A stretch of 64,000 nt of DNA from Sphingobium sp. KCTC 72723. Its GTDB lineage: Bacteria; Pseudomonadota; Alphaproteobacteria; Sphingomonadales; Sphingomonadaceae. The translations under genes and the position numbers were made by a program. Shown one piece after another: positions 51,827-60,551 of this stretch. The stretch is taken from the NCBI RefSeq assembly GCF_014280435.1, contig NZ_CP060388.1:2927501-2991500 (forward strand). The letters run 5' to 3'. The notes beneath the pieces were generated by a model. That model searched no databases. It was not told the origin of the DNA and saw only the letters and a program-made list of their open reading frames with translations. How positions within the stretch are numbered: the stretch's first letter is position 1; each line of letters begins with the position of its first letter.

Positions 51827-53020
51827 ATGCCCGAAAACTTAGAAAAATCATCCTATTTCAGGCTGATAGATGCCGTTCAGGAGCAATGGGAGCTTAGTGG
51901 GCATGACCGGATTTCCGCGCGGCTATTGTCTGCTGTTGCGTCCGTTCCGGTTTCATCCATCTACCATCATTTCGGTTCTCTGGAACAGTTGTTGGCTATT
52001 TCACAGGGGCAGGCGCAGAGGCAGGCGCGCTTGTGGTGCGCCGATCGGCTGGCCCAGCTGGCCGGGATGCCCTGCGATTCGCGGGCCTTCCCCGCTTTCT
52101 TCGCTGCCTGTGTCGATGACTGGGTGACGCAGCAACGCCGCCTCGCCTTTGCATGGCGCGAAGGCCAGTTGCTGCGCACCGATAGCCCGACGGCACGCAA
52201 CCAGCGGATGCAATGGCAGGAATTGTGGAGCGCCTTCTGGCAAACGGCAATGGCATGTTTCGGGCTGAAAAAAGGGGCTGGCGTCGCCCATCGCCTGTTC
52301 GAAAATGAATCCTTCCTCCACATGATCGACTGGCGACGGGCGGTGGACCGCGCCGGGTTGGACGAATTCGCACGCGGGCTTGGGGCGTGGTTGACGGGGG
52401 AGGCGGTGCCGCCATCGCCCTGGCGCGATTTCGCGCGTGCGGCGGCGCTGGACGCCATGCCCGGCATTCCCGATCATGACGACATGACCGGGCGCATCGT
52501 TACCGCAGCGGCATCGTTGATCGAACAATCCGGGCCGGGCGGGCTGACCCATCGTGCCGTTGCAGAACAGGCGGGCCTGACGCTAGGTACCGTGTCGCAT
52601 AAGGTGCGGACCAAGGCGGAGTTGATGCAGCTTGGCTATGAAGCGCTGTATATCAAGGCAGTATCGCGTCTGCGCGTGCAAACGGCGGCCTTGCCATCGG
52701 GCGGCCAGTCGCTTGGCGGCATTGCCGATTTCATCGCGGCATCGTCGGGTAGTGGTGGAGTCGATGCCCTGCACCTTGCCGTCGCGCGCGATCCGGCGCT
52801 GCGGCAATTTGGTCTGCAACTGCGCTATTTGCGCGGTGAAACGTCGCGTGCCTTGTTCGGGATGCTGCTGCCCCAACGGCCGGAGCCGGGGAATCTTGAA
52901 GCAGCGCTACTGTCCGCCTTTCTGGCATCCCTGTCGCGTAACCATGTGGATTGGACGACAGAGGAATCCCGCACGCCGATCCGCATGGAAATAGAGGGTC
53001 TGACGGCACTGTTCCAATAG
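51827..53020 (+). CDS. Regulator with two tandem TetR-type DNA-binding domains
   Basis: 397 aa from ATG 51827; the frame stays open to 51746. Unusually, two TetR N-terminal helix-turn-helix domains occur in one chain: DRISARLLSAVASVPVSSIYHHFGS (residues about 25-50, in HTH position) and GGLTHRAVAEQAGLTLGTVSHKVRT (about 235-260). Each is followed by a helical ligand-type domain of 130-190 residues. The protein therefore looks like a covalent TetR dimer. It is divergent from TBDR 4 and followed by two sugar-type carriers, so it probably represses this uptake locus. The effector is unknown. Confidence 0.82.
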   Translation: MPENLEKSSYFRLIDAVQEQWELSGHDRISARLLSAVASVPVSSIYHHFGSLEQLLAISQGQAQRQARLWCADRLAQLAGMPCDSRAFPAFFAACVDDWVTQQRRLAFAWREGQLLRTDSPTARNQRMQWQELWSAFWQTAMACFGLKKGAGVAHRLFENESFLHMIDWRRAVDRAGLDEFARGLGAWLTGEAVPPSPWRDFARAAALDAMPGIPDHDDMTGRIVTAAASLIEQSGPGGLTHRAVAEQAGLTLGTVSHKVRTKAELMQLGYEALYIKAVSRLRVQTAALPSGGQSLGGIADFIAASSGSGGVDALHLAVARDPALRQFGLQLRYLRGETSRALFGMLLPQRPEPGNLEAALLSAFLASLSRNHVDWTTEESRTPIRMEIEGLTALFQ

Positions 53021-53118
53021 AACGGCTGCTTCATGAAGCTGTCATAGACGCCCTGTACCGGCGCGTCATGCGACTGGGCCATCCCCTGCGAACAGATCAG
53101 CCGTCGTCGCCCGGCACG

Positions 53119-54408
53119 ATGCGGATCAGCCGCGCCCGACTGGCTATCTTCACGATGCCGGTGCTGCTGTTTCAGGCCATCGAAATGGCATGGCGCGCTT
53201 ATCTGCCCCGTTTCCTGACGCTGGACGTCGGCATCACGCTGGGTCTGGTGGGCGCGCTGATGCTGGGCGCTCGTCTGCTGGATGCAGTTGCCGATCCGGT
53301 GCTGGGCTGGTTGAGCGACACGGTTCGCACGCCACTGGGCCTGCGCAGGCCATGGATGCTGGCAGGCGCTTTGCTCGTCCCGGCCGGCGCGTTGCTATTA
53401 TTCCTTGCCCCGCCCGGCACCGCGCTGGTCCAGATCGTGGGGGCCAGCCTGCTGCTGCATCTGGGCTATTCCTGCATCATCACGCCTCATGGTGGATGGG
53501 GGCTGGAATTGTCGGACGACAGCCATCAGCGCACGCGGATCATGGGCGCGAAAGTCTGGTTCGGGTTGCTCGGTTCGCTTGGCCTGATCGCGGTCATGGC
53601 CCTGATGGAACGCAGCTTTGCTATTGCGCGCGCGGGCCAGATGGAGGTGCTGGGCTGGGTCATCGCTGTCCTTGCACCCGTCACGGTGCTGGCGGTCATC
53701 ATGATGTTTCGCGAGCGCCCCGACACGGACAGGCCATCGACGGCGGTGCGCCCGCTGGCTTTGTTTGCGGCCATCCTGCGGGATCGGTCCATGCGTGCGA
53801 TCCTGTTCCTCTACATGGTGACTGGCATCATCGACGCAGCGGCCGCAGGCAGTTTCCTGTTTCTGGCCGAAGACGCGCTGGGTTTGAATGGCTGGGGCGC
53901 TACGCTGCTGCTGGTCCAGCCGGTGCTGGCGCTGGCGACGCTGCCGGTCTGGAGCCGCATCAGCGCCCGGATCGGTCGGCAACGGTCGTTGATGATCGCC
54001 TATGGCTGGCAAGCTGTCACCGCGCCGTTGATTTTTTTCATCCCCGACGGCCAGCCGCTTGTCTTCGCGGCCTTTCTTGCCATGCGCGCGCTGGGTTGGG
54101 GTGTCGATTATATGTTGTTGCGGGCCATGGTCGCCGATCTGGCGGACCGACCATCGCCGCGCGCCGCTCGGCTGGGCGGCACCTATTATGGCATGAGCAG
54201 CGTGACGCTCAAACTCGCCATGGGGCTGGGCGGCGGCGGCGCGCTCTGGCTGATCGACCTGATGGTCCGCCAATCCGGCACCGGCACGAGCGATGTCGCC
54301 ATCCGCCTTGCTTATGCCCTGCCGGCCATGGTCCTCGCCCCGATCGCCGTCATGCGCTTGGGCGGGCATGACAGAAATACGCAGTCTGCCTCGCTGCTTG
54401 TGGCATAG
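53119..54408 (+). CDS. MFS carrier of the GPH (glycoside-pentoside-hexuronide:cation) type, copy 1
   Basis: 429 aa from ATG 53119 (ATG 53068 also possible; no clear ribosome site). Twelve hydrophobic segments; family signs are FLTLDVGITLGLVG, LLDAVADPVLGWLSDTVRTPLGLRRPWM and the late DYMLLRAMVADLADR, resembling MelB-like PLxG and DxxTR-like loops. It probably brings a glycoside or other small organic solute across the inner membrane. It is followed after 4 nt by a second carrier of the same type, and preceded by the TetR-type gene. Confidence 0.85.
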   Translation: MRISRARLAIFTMPVLLFQAIEMAWRAYLPRFLTLDVGITLGLVGALMLGARLLDAVADPVLGWLSDTVRTPLGLRRPWMLAGALLVPAGALLLFLAPPGTALVQIVGASLLLHLGYSCIITPHGGWGLELSDDSHQRTRIMGAKVWFGLLGSLGLIAVMALMERSFAIARAGQMEVLGWVIAVLAPVTVLAVIMMFRERPDTDRPSTAVRPLALFAAILRDRSMRAILFLYMVTGIIDAAAAGSFLFLAEDALGLNGWGATLLLVQPVLALATLPVWSRISARIGRQRSLMIAYGWQAVTAPLIFFIPDGQPLVFAAFLAMRALGWGVDYMLLRAMVADLADRPSPRAARLGGTYYGMSSVTLKLAMGLGGGGALWLIDLMVRQSGTGTSDVAIRLAYALPAMVLAPIAVMRLGGHDRNTQSASLLVA

Positions 54409-54412
54409 GGCC

Positions 54413-55927
54413 ATGGTTCAGCCCATGCTGCCGCATGTCGCCCGTGAGGGCCGGTTTTTCGCTTATGCTTCGGGTAATTTCGGCAAGGCGCTGATCTTTT
54501 CCGGCGCGGACGTGACGATCCTGTTTCTGCTGACCGACCTGCTGGGCCTTTCGGCGACGGCCGCAGGATCGCTGATGCTGGTCGCGCTGTGTGGCGATCT
54601 TGTGTTCGATTTGCTTGCCGCCCGGCTGGTCATTCGCTTGGCGCAGTCGGGTAAGGGCTATCGCTGGATGGTGATTGCCGCCGCCATCCCGTGCGGCATG
54701 GCGTTTGCGATGCTCTACGCCATGCCTGCGCTGGGCCTGCGCACGGAATGGATGCTGGCCTGCGCGCTGTTGCTGTTCCGCAGCGCTTATGCGGTGATCG
54801 ACGTGCCGCATAATGCGCTGATGGCGCAGATCACCAGTGACAGCCGCGCGCGCGGCCGAGTGTCGGGCTATCGGCTGTTCTTCAGCACGGCGGCGGCGCT
54901 GGCGATCGCCACCATCCTGACGCCCCTGGTGCAGGAGGCCGGGCGCAGCCATGCGTTCGACCGGCTGGCGCTCACCGGGATTATTGCGGGCGCCTTGTTT
55001 GCTGTAACGATGATCCTGTGCGCCTTGACATCGGGCAGGGGCATCGTCCGCGCCGGTGCGGCAGCCCCGGACGGAGACGGAATAGGCATACCGTTGCGCG
55101 ATCCGATGGTGATCGGCATGGGGCTATTGGCACTCATCACTGGCTTTGCCGCACCGACATTCGGGCGGATGCTGCTCTATATCGGCACCTATGTCGCCGA
55201 TCGGCCTGGTCAGGTGCCGATGCTGCTGCTGGCGCTTACCCTGGGGCAGTTTGTCGGCGTCCTGATATGGACGGCGCTGACGGGGCGTTTCAGCAAGAGC
55301 CACCTGCTGGCCATGGGTCATGGCGTGGTTGCTGTCGGCATCCTGGCTTTTGCCCTGTGCCTGCATTGGCCCGTCGCCCTGCTGGCCTGCGCCATCCTGA
55401 TCGGCTTTGGCTTTGCCAGCGTCTATATGCTGCCGTGGGGATTGCTGGCCGATGCGATCGACAGTGTCGCGTGGCGGCACGGTCGCCGGTTCGAAACGGG
55501 ACTGTTCGCCTTCTACCTCGTCGTCGTGAAGGCCAGCGGCGCGGGCGCGACGGCGCTGATCGGATGGACTTTGGGATGGGTCGGCTATGCCCCCGACACG
55601 GCGCAGGCCATGCCGGTTCAGGCGGTAATGCTGGGTCTGGGGCTGGGCGTGCCGATCGTCGGATCTATTGCTGCGATCACCCTGATGCGGCATTTCGATA
55701 TGGATCATCGCCGCCACGCGCGCCTGCTGACGGCTTTGTCCTATCGCAGCAGGCGCGCGGCGCGCAGTTCGGTTCAATCCGGCGCGGACCCCGTTTCCGG
55801 GTTGAAGGCGGGATTGGAAAATTCGGGCGGCGCAGGCGTGACTTTTGCAGGCGGCACGGCGCTTTCCGTCCATGCGCGACAGAACATGTCGCGTAGCATC
55901 GTTGCCCCGGCCGCGGCCCTTTCATAA
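54413..55927 (+). CDS. MFS carrier of the GPH type, copy 2, with an unusual C-terminal tail
   Basis: 504 aa from ATG 54413, four bases after the previous stop. MelB-like features are AYASGNFGKALIFSGADVTILFLLTDLLGLS (start), the ASRRLVIRLA-like loop, DVPHNALMAQITSD and LLADAIDSVAWRHGRR. The last roughly 50 residues (after the final helix) are encoded by DNA antisense to the end of the S1/P1 nuclease gene (55774-55927), so they are probably a non-conserved run-on tail. The pair may act as a heteromeric carrier or handle two related substrates. Confidence 0.83.
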   Translation: MVQPMLPHVAREGRFFAYASGNFGKALIFSGADVTILFLLTDLLGLSATAAGSLMLVALCGDLVFDLLAARLVIRLAQSGKGYRWMVIAAAIPCGMAFAMLYAMPALGLRTEWMLACALLLFRSAYAVIDVPHNALMAQITSDSRARGRVSGYRLFFSTAAALAIATILTPLVQEAGRSHAFDRLALTGIIAGALFAVTMILCALTSGRGIVRAGAAAPDGDGIGIPLRDPMVIGMGLLALITGFAAPTFGRMLLYIGTYVADRPGQVPMLLLALTLGQFVGVLIWTALTGRFSKSHLLAMGHGVVAVGILAFALCLHWPVALLACAILIGFGFASVYMLPWGLLADAIDSVAWRHGRRFETGLFAFYLVVVKASGAGATALIGWTLGWVGYAPDTAQAMPVQAVMLGLGLGVPIVGSIAAITLMRHFDMDHRRHARLLTALSYRSRRAARSSVQSGADPVSGLKAGLENSGGAGVTFAGGTALSVHARQNMSRSIVAPAAALS

Positions 55928-56763
55928 ACCAGCGCGCGCGCATCCTTATCGGCAAAATCGGCAAAGCCGTTGCGCTTTTCCAATATGTAGACCCTTTCCA
56001 TCTTGTCGCCGGCGCTATCCAGAAAGGCCAGTACCGCGTCGAACATGTCGCCGCTGCGGTGGCCGGGCGCACCGATGCGCGGGGCGATGTCCGCGACGCT
56101 CAGCGCCATGCCATCGACCAGCTGGCTTTCGAACCGGCCATGGATGCTGCGTTCGCGCGTATAGTCTTTGGGATTGTCGCCGCGCCAGCCATCGGAATGT
56201 ACCGAGTCATGCAATGGCTGTGCGCCATCGCCGATATAATGGCCCAACCGGATCGCCTGAAATGCGCAATGTTGATCCGGCACCGATGCGTCGCGGCCTT
56301 CGGCCTGCGCCTTGCGGACATAGCGCATACATACGACCAGCCGGTCATAGGCCTCGATCGCGGCATAGGGCAGGGTACCGGTCCAGCGGACATTGGTGCG
56401 CGCGGCGGTTTGCGGGTCGCTGTCCTTGATCGTGTCATAGCGCTTATAGAGCGCGAGGATGAATTCGTAGCGGGAGCGGGGGATCGGCTTTACGAAAGTA
56501 AACTGTTCGCGAAACCAGCCATGATTGGGGTCTTCCTCCATTTTCGAGAAATTTTCCGTGTCGCCGCGCCAGCTGTCGGGCAGCGATGCGGATGCCGCGA
56601 TATAATCGGCATAGTGGCGCAGAAAGATCGGGCCATCGTCGGGAATCGCATCGATGGCGGCGCGGTCGATGACGGCATGGGCGGTATTGCCCCATGCGTG
56701 CGCGCTTTGCGGCGCCAGCGCCAGCACGCTGGCGATCGTGAGGGTAAGGGCAAAAGCGCGCAT
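55774..56763 (-). CDS. Secreted S1/P1-nuclease family phosphoesterase
   Basis: 329 aa from ATG 56763, with AAGGA 8 nt upstream and a signal peptide ending SAHA. The mature N-terminus starts WGNTAHAVIDRAA, in which the terminal Trp and the His bind zinc. RLGHYIGDGAQPLHDSVHSDGW carries the HxxGDxxQPLH zinc cluster (split: LGHYIGD, then QPLHDS). The family includes nucleases, 3'-nucleotidases and phospholipase C. It is the third gene of the TBDR 5 operon, just after the DUF218 gene, and its end overlaps the convergent MFS gene by 154 nt. Confidence 0.88.
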   Translation of the reverse strand: MRAFALTLTIASVLALAPQSAHAWGNTAHAVIDRAAIDAIPDDGPIFLRHYADYIAASASLPDSWRGDTENFSKMEEDPNHGWFREQFTFVKPIPRSRYEFILALYKRYDTIKDSDPQTAARTNVRWTGTLPYAAIEAYDRLVVCMRYVRKAQAEGRDASVPDQHCAFQAIRLGHYIGDGAQPLHDSVHSDGWRGDNPKDYTRERSIHGRFESQLVDGMALSVADIAPRIGAPGHRSGDMFDAVLAFLDSAGDKMERVYILEKRNGFADFADKDARALVYERAAAGATMLRDMFCRAWTESAVPPAKVTPAPPEFSNPAFNPETGSAPD

Positions 56764-56788
56764 GGTCATGGTCCTTTGACGCAAGGGT

Positions 56789-57931
56789 TCAGGGGTCGAG
56801 CGGATCGCGCGGATCGACCCGCGCGGACGTGGCGGCGGGACGAAATTCCAGTTCGGTGGGCGACAGGCGCTGGCCCAGGATGCCGGGCTGATAACCCAGT
56901 TCGGCCTCGTTGCGCTTGACGAACTGAGCGCTGCCGATCGCCGCGCTCTGCCCCGGATTGCAAACGATCAGCGCATCGCGATTCATCGGCGCACCCATTG
57001 CCATCAACAACCGGCTGGCGTTGCGCAAATTGGTGGTGGTGTGCCGGGCATAGGGTTCGATCAGGATCGCGTCGGCCGGAACCCTATAGCGTTCGATCAG
57101 CGCGTCGCGCATCTCCTGCGCTTCGGTAAAGCGTGTCGCGCGCGGGTGCGCCCGCCCGCCGGTCACGATGATGAAGGGCGCTTCGCCCCGCGCAAAGCGA
57201 TTGGCGGCCAGACGCAGATGATATTTGCCATAGGGGCTGATCGCCATATCGGCGACTTCCGGTCCCACACCGGTCACGATCAAGGCCGTGTAGCGATAAC
57301 GCTGCCATTCCATCTTGCGCGCGCGCTGCATCGCGGCGGCATTGGCACCCGCGTTCAGCGGCTCGAACCCGATCGCATCGGTCCGGTCGCTCACGTCCAG
57401 CAACGCCAGCGCATAGGCGAAACTGAGGTCGATCGCCGGGGGCGTGCTTTGGCCCGGCGTGCGCGCGATCCATTCGGCAGCCTGCAATCGCGCCTGCCGT
57501 TCCAGCGGGTCGATGGTCCCGGCGCCGTCGATCTGGGCATAGGGCGGCACCTGCCCCAGTGCATAGGTGCGCAGGATGGCGTTGACGCCTTCCATCTCAC
57601 GCCGCGCCTGCGCCGCTGCGCCGTCGTCGGGCAAAGGACCATGGGCTGGCACCCTGTCGGCCATCGCCGTCATCTCAGCCTGCGTCCACATCATCGCCTG
57701 CGCGCCGCAGACCAGATCGTCGCCGCACGCTGCTTTCCGGCCCCGTCGCGCATCCAGCATGGCGACCATCGCGTCATTGGGCTGCATCCTGTCGAACAGC
57801 GGGAACAGCCGTTGCGCCAGCCGTTCGGTCACCCCGTCGCGAACTGTCCCGGCATCTGCCGGGACAGTCGCACACAGCGCCGCAGCCACCATGACACCGA
57901 CAGGTGTCAAACATGTCAGGCGGCGACCCAT
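56789..57931 (-). CDS. Exported YdcF/DUF218-domain protein
   Basis: 380 aa with a signal peptide (VMVAAALCATVPADA). The C-terminal half holds the DUF218 domain (YTALIVTGVGPEV, FIIVTGGRAHPRATRFTEA, ILIEPYARHTTTNLRNA), as in YdcF/ElyC/SanA proteins, a fold with possible nucleotide or sugar-phosphate binding. The N-terminal 150 residues are helical with a Cys pair (AACGDDLVCGA). ATG 57931 overlaps the TBDR 5 stop (TGATG); GTG 57934 is the alternative. Biochemistry of DUF218 is poorly known; the operon suggests work on an imported phosphorylated compound. Confidence 0.82.
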   Translation of the reverse strand: MGRRLTCLTPVGVMVAAALCATVPADAGTVRDGVTERLAQRLFPLFDRMQPNDAMVAMLDARRGRKAACGDDLVCGAQAMMWTQAEMTAMADRVPAHGPLPDDGAAAQARREMEGVNAILRTYALGQVPPYAQIDGAGTIDPLERQARLQAAEWIARTPGQSTPPAIDLSFAYALALLDVSDRTDAIGFEPLNAGANAAAMQRARKMEWQRYRYTALIVTGVGPEVADMAISPYGKYHLRLAANRFARGEAPFIIVTGGRAHPRATRFTEAQEMRDALIERYRVPADAILIEPYARHTTTNLRNASRLLMAMGAPMNRDALIVCNPGQSAAIGSAQFVKRNEAELGYQPGILGQRLSPTELEFRPAATSARVDPRDPLDP

Positions 57932-60417
57932 CACCAGGACTTGCTGATGACGAGGCGGAAGTTACGGCCGAAGATCGGACGACCATAGATCGCTTCCGCG
58001 CTACCCTGACCGCTCAGAGAGTCGGTGCGGGTATTGCCTTCGGTCAGGCCATGGGCATTGAACAGATTGTCGCCCACCACCTGCATCTGCCAGCTGCCAT
58101 GACGCGCAGTCAGCCCTGCGCCGACCGTGCCATAAGCGGGCAGGGCAGTATTGTTATACAGGTCGACGAAGCGCTTCCCCATATAGGTGTAGCGGCCATA
58201 AACCGATATGTCCGTCTCGCCCGTCTGGAAGTCGAAGCTGGGGCGGATATTGCCATAGATTTTGGGCTGGCGGACGATCTGGTTGCCTTCGACCTGTTCC
58301 GGGTTCGCGCCAGTCGAACTCTGGAAACTCTTATATTTGGGGTCGCTGATCGTCAGCGCGCCGTTCAGCGTGAACCAGGGCGTTACCGCGACCGATGCGT
58401 CGAACTCTACGCCCTTGACCTTCGCCTCGCCGATGAAGGGAATGTTCACGTCATTGCGCCCGGTCGTCGGGTCAAATGCCAGGAACGAAGCATTTAACGG
58501 GTCGAAATTGGTATAGAAACCCGTGACATAGAGGTAGGAGCGACCCGATGCGAGTTTCAGCCCCGCTTCGAACTGGTCGGCGACGGTCGTGATGATCGTC
58601 GGGTTGATGCTCATCACCGTCTGAACGTTGGGTGGCGTTTCCAGATGCGACGCGCGGCCATAGATGCCGACATTGGCGCTGAAGTCGTAATTCGCACCGA
58701 CCGTCCAGTTGGTGACGCTTGGCTTCAACTGCGCATTGACGATCGCCCCGGTAAAGGCGCGGGTCGTGTCGTCTGCCAGCGTCGTGGTGCTGCCCAGATT
58801 GGCCTGCGTGGTCAGCGCGGCCCAGCCCTTATAATCATAGCGTTCGTGGCGGATGCCCGCGTCGATACGCAGGCCGGGGATCACTTCCCAGGTGTCGTTG
58901 GCGTAGAGCGCGAACATCTTGGCATCCGCGTCACCCTGGCTCAGGGTCGCGGCATAGCTCAGCACGCCATTGTCGGTGACACGGCCCAGTTCCGTACCCG
59001 CTGCGTTATACGCGACCAGATCGAGTGTGCGCGGCTTGCCCGCCACTTCGATCAGGTAATTCTGGTAGGTTGTGCGGCTGCTTTCGCCATAGGCGCTGGC
59101 ATAGAGGCCCAGCTTGATGTCATGGCTGCCAATGCCGGTGTCGAACCGCTTGGCGACCGAGAAATTGCCCTGCGTCGAATAATATTTGGAATGAATGTCG
59201 CGATACTGGCCCTGCATGACCAGGCCCGATGCGGCGGCGGGGTTATAGACTGTGTTGGTGCCGGCCAGCACATAGGCAAAGCGGCTGACTGCGCCGAATG
59301 CCGTGGTCGCACGGGCCAGATAGCCATTGGCGAAGCTGGTCGCGTCGGCCGGGTTGGTGGTCGAATAGAAAGCGGTGAAATCCAGCTGACCCTGGGTATA
59401 ACCTGCCTTGGCCGACACCAGCCAGCCGTCGAAATCCGCTTCATATTGCGCGCCGATGTTGATCATCTGCATATGACGGCCATCGGACAGGTCGCTGGTT
59501 TGATTCTGTATCACGCCTGCGCCATCACGATATTTCAGGTTGACGTTGCGCAGCGCGGGCGAATTCATCGTGCCTTCGAAAAAGTCGATATAGGGGTTGA
59601 GCGACACGGCCGGATTGCGCGGATCGGCAATCGGGATCGGCAGATAGAACACATTGTGATCGTTGACATAGTTCAGGCTCAGCTTGATCGAGCCATTGTC
59701 CAGATCATGCTTGATGTTCGCGCGGATCTGGCCGCCCTTGTCGTTGGGAAAGCCATTGTCGCGATAGCCGTCATGCAGGCGCATGAAGCCGCCGATCGCA
59801 TAATAGGTGTTCTTGCCAAGCGGCCCTGCCTGATAGGCGTCGAGGCGATAGAGGCCGGTATCGCCCAGCGTCAGTTGCGCCTTGCCACGCGGAGTGTCGC
59901 TGCCCGTCACCGTGATGGCGTTGATGATCGCGCCGGAATAGCTGGCATAAACGGGGGCCGGGCCGCCGCGCACGACTTCGACATGGTCGGTCATCAGATC
60001 TTGTTTCAGGATCGCGTCGCCACGGAAGAACACGCCGTCATTTTCGTGGAACAGCGGCAGGCCGTCCTGCTGGAAGCTGACGAAGCCGCCATCATTGGGC
60101 AGGCCGCGAATACGGTAGATATTCTGCACTTCGCCGCCGGTGATTTCGGTCTGGAAACCGGGCAACTGGCCGATCAGGTCAGCGAAGTTGACGGGCGCAA
60201 TCTTTTCCACATCCTCGTTAGAGATTGTGTTGATCGCATAGGATACGTCGAACCGGCGCTGCGCGCGGGTGGATCCGGTGACGATGATGTCGCCCTGTGC
60301 TTCGCCCGCTTCGGCGGGCTGCTGCGCAGGGGCAACGTCCTGCGCGAAGGCGGGGGTGATGAAGGCGGAACAGAGCGCGGCAAAGGCCGTGCCGGTGGCA
60401 AAAATGGTCTTGGTCAT
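57931..60417 (-). CDS. TonB-dependent receptor (TBDR 5)
   Basis: 828 aa with a signal peptide ending AFAQD. The plug has GDIIVTGSTRAQRRFDVSYA, NFADLIGQLPGFQTEITGGE and VEVVRGGPAPVYASYSGAIIN; the barrel ends RNFRLVISKSW. This resembles receptors with the DVSYAI-type plug start that are common in sphingomonads near sugar regulators. It leads the operon TBDR-DUF218-S1/P1 nuclease and is divergent from a ROK regulator with 134 nt between the starts, so a sugar-type ligand is a good guess. Confidence 0.92.
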   Translation of the reverse strand: MTKTIFATGTAFAALCSAFITPAFAQDVAPAQQPAEAGEAQGDIIVTGSTRAQRRFDVSYAINTISNEDVEKIAPVNFADLIGQLPGFQTEITGGEVQNIYRIRGLPNDGGFVSFQQDGLPLFHENDGVFFRGDAILKQDLMTDHVEVVRGGPAPVYASYSGAIINAITVTGSDTPRGKAQLTLGDTGLYRLDAYQAGPLGKNTYYAIGGFMRLHDGYRDNGFPNDKGGQIRANIKHDLDNGSIKLSLNYVNDHNVFYLPIPIADPRNPAVSLNPYIDFFEGTMNSPALRNVNLKYRDGAGVIQNQTSDLSDGRHMQMINIGAQYEADFDGWLVSAKAGYTQGQLDFTAFYSTTNPADATSFANGYLARATTAFGAVSRFAYVLAGTNTVYNPAAASGLVMQGQYRDIHSKYYSTQGNFSVAKRFDTGIGSHDIKLGLYASAYGESSRTTYQNYLIEVAGKPRTLDLVAYNAAGTELGRVTDNGVLSYAATLSQGDADAKMFALYANDTWEVIPGLRIDAGIRHERYDYKGWAALTTQANLGSTTTLADDTTRAFTGAIVNAQLKPSVTNWTVGANYDFSANVGIYGRASHLETPPNVQTVMSINPTIITTVADQFEAGLKLASGRSYLYVTGFYTNFDPLNASFLAFDPTTGRNDVNIPFIGEAKVKGVEFDASVAVTPWFTLNGALTISDPKYKSFQSSTGANPEQVEGNQIVRQPKIYGNIRPSFDFQTGETDISVYGRYTYMGKRFVDLYNNTALPAYGTVGAGLTARHGSWQMQVVGDNLFNAHGLTEGNTRTDSLSGQGSAEAIYGRPIFGRNFRLVISKSW

Positions 60418-60551
60418 GGAGAAGCCCCTCTCTGGTGGTCGAGCGGCCCGTGGTCTTTCTGTGTGACGTTTTTAATTATTGTTGTGAAAATAAATAATAG
60501 TACCTACCCGTCCCGCTACCCCATCTGCATCGAGGAAAAAGGGCGTGGTCC

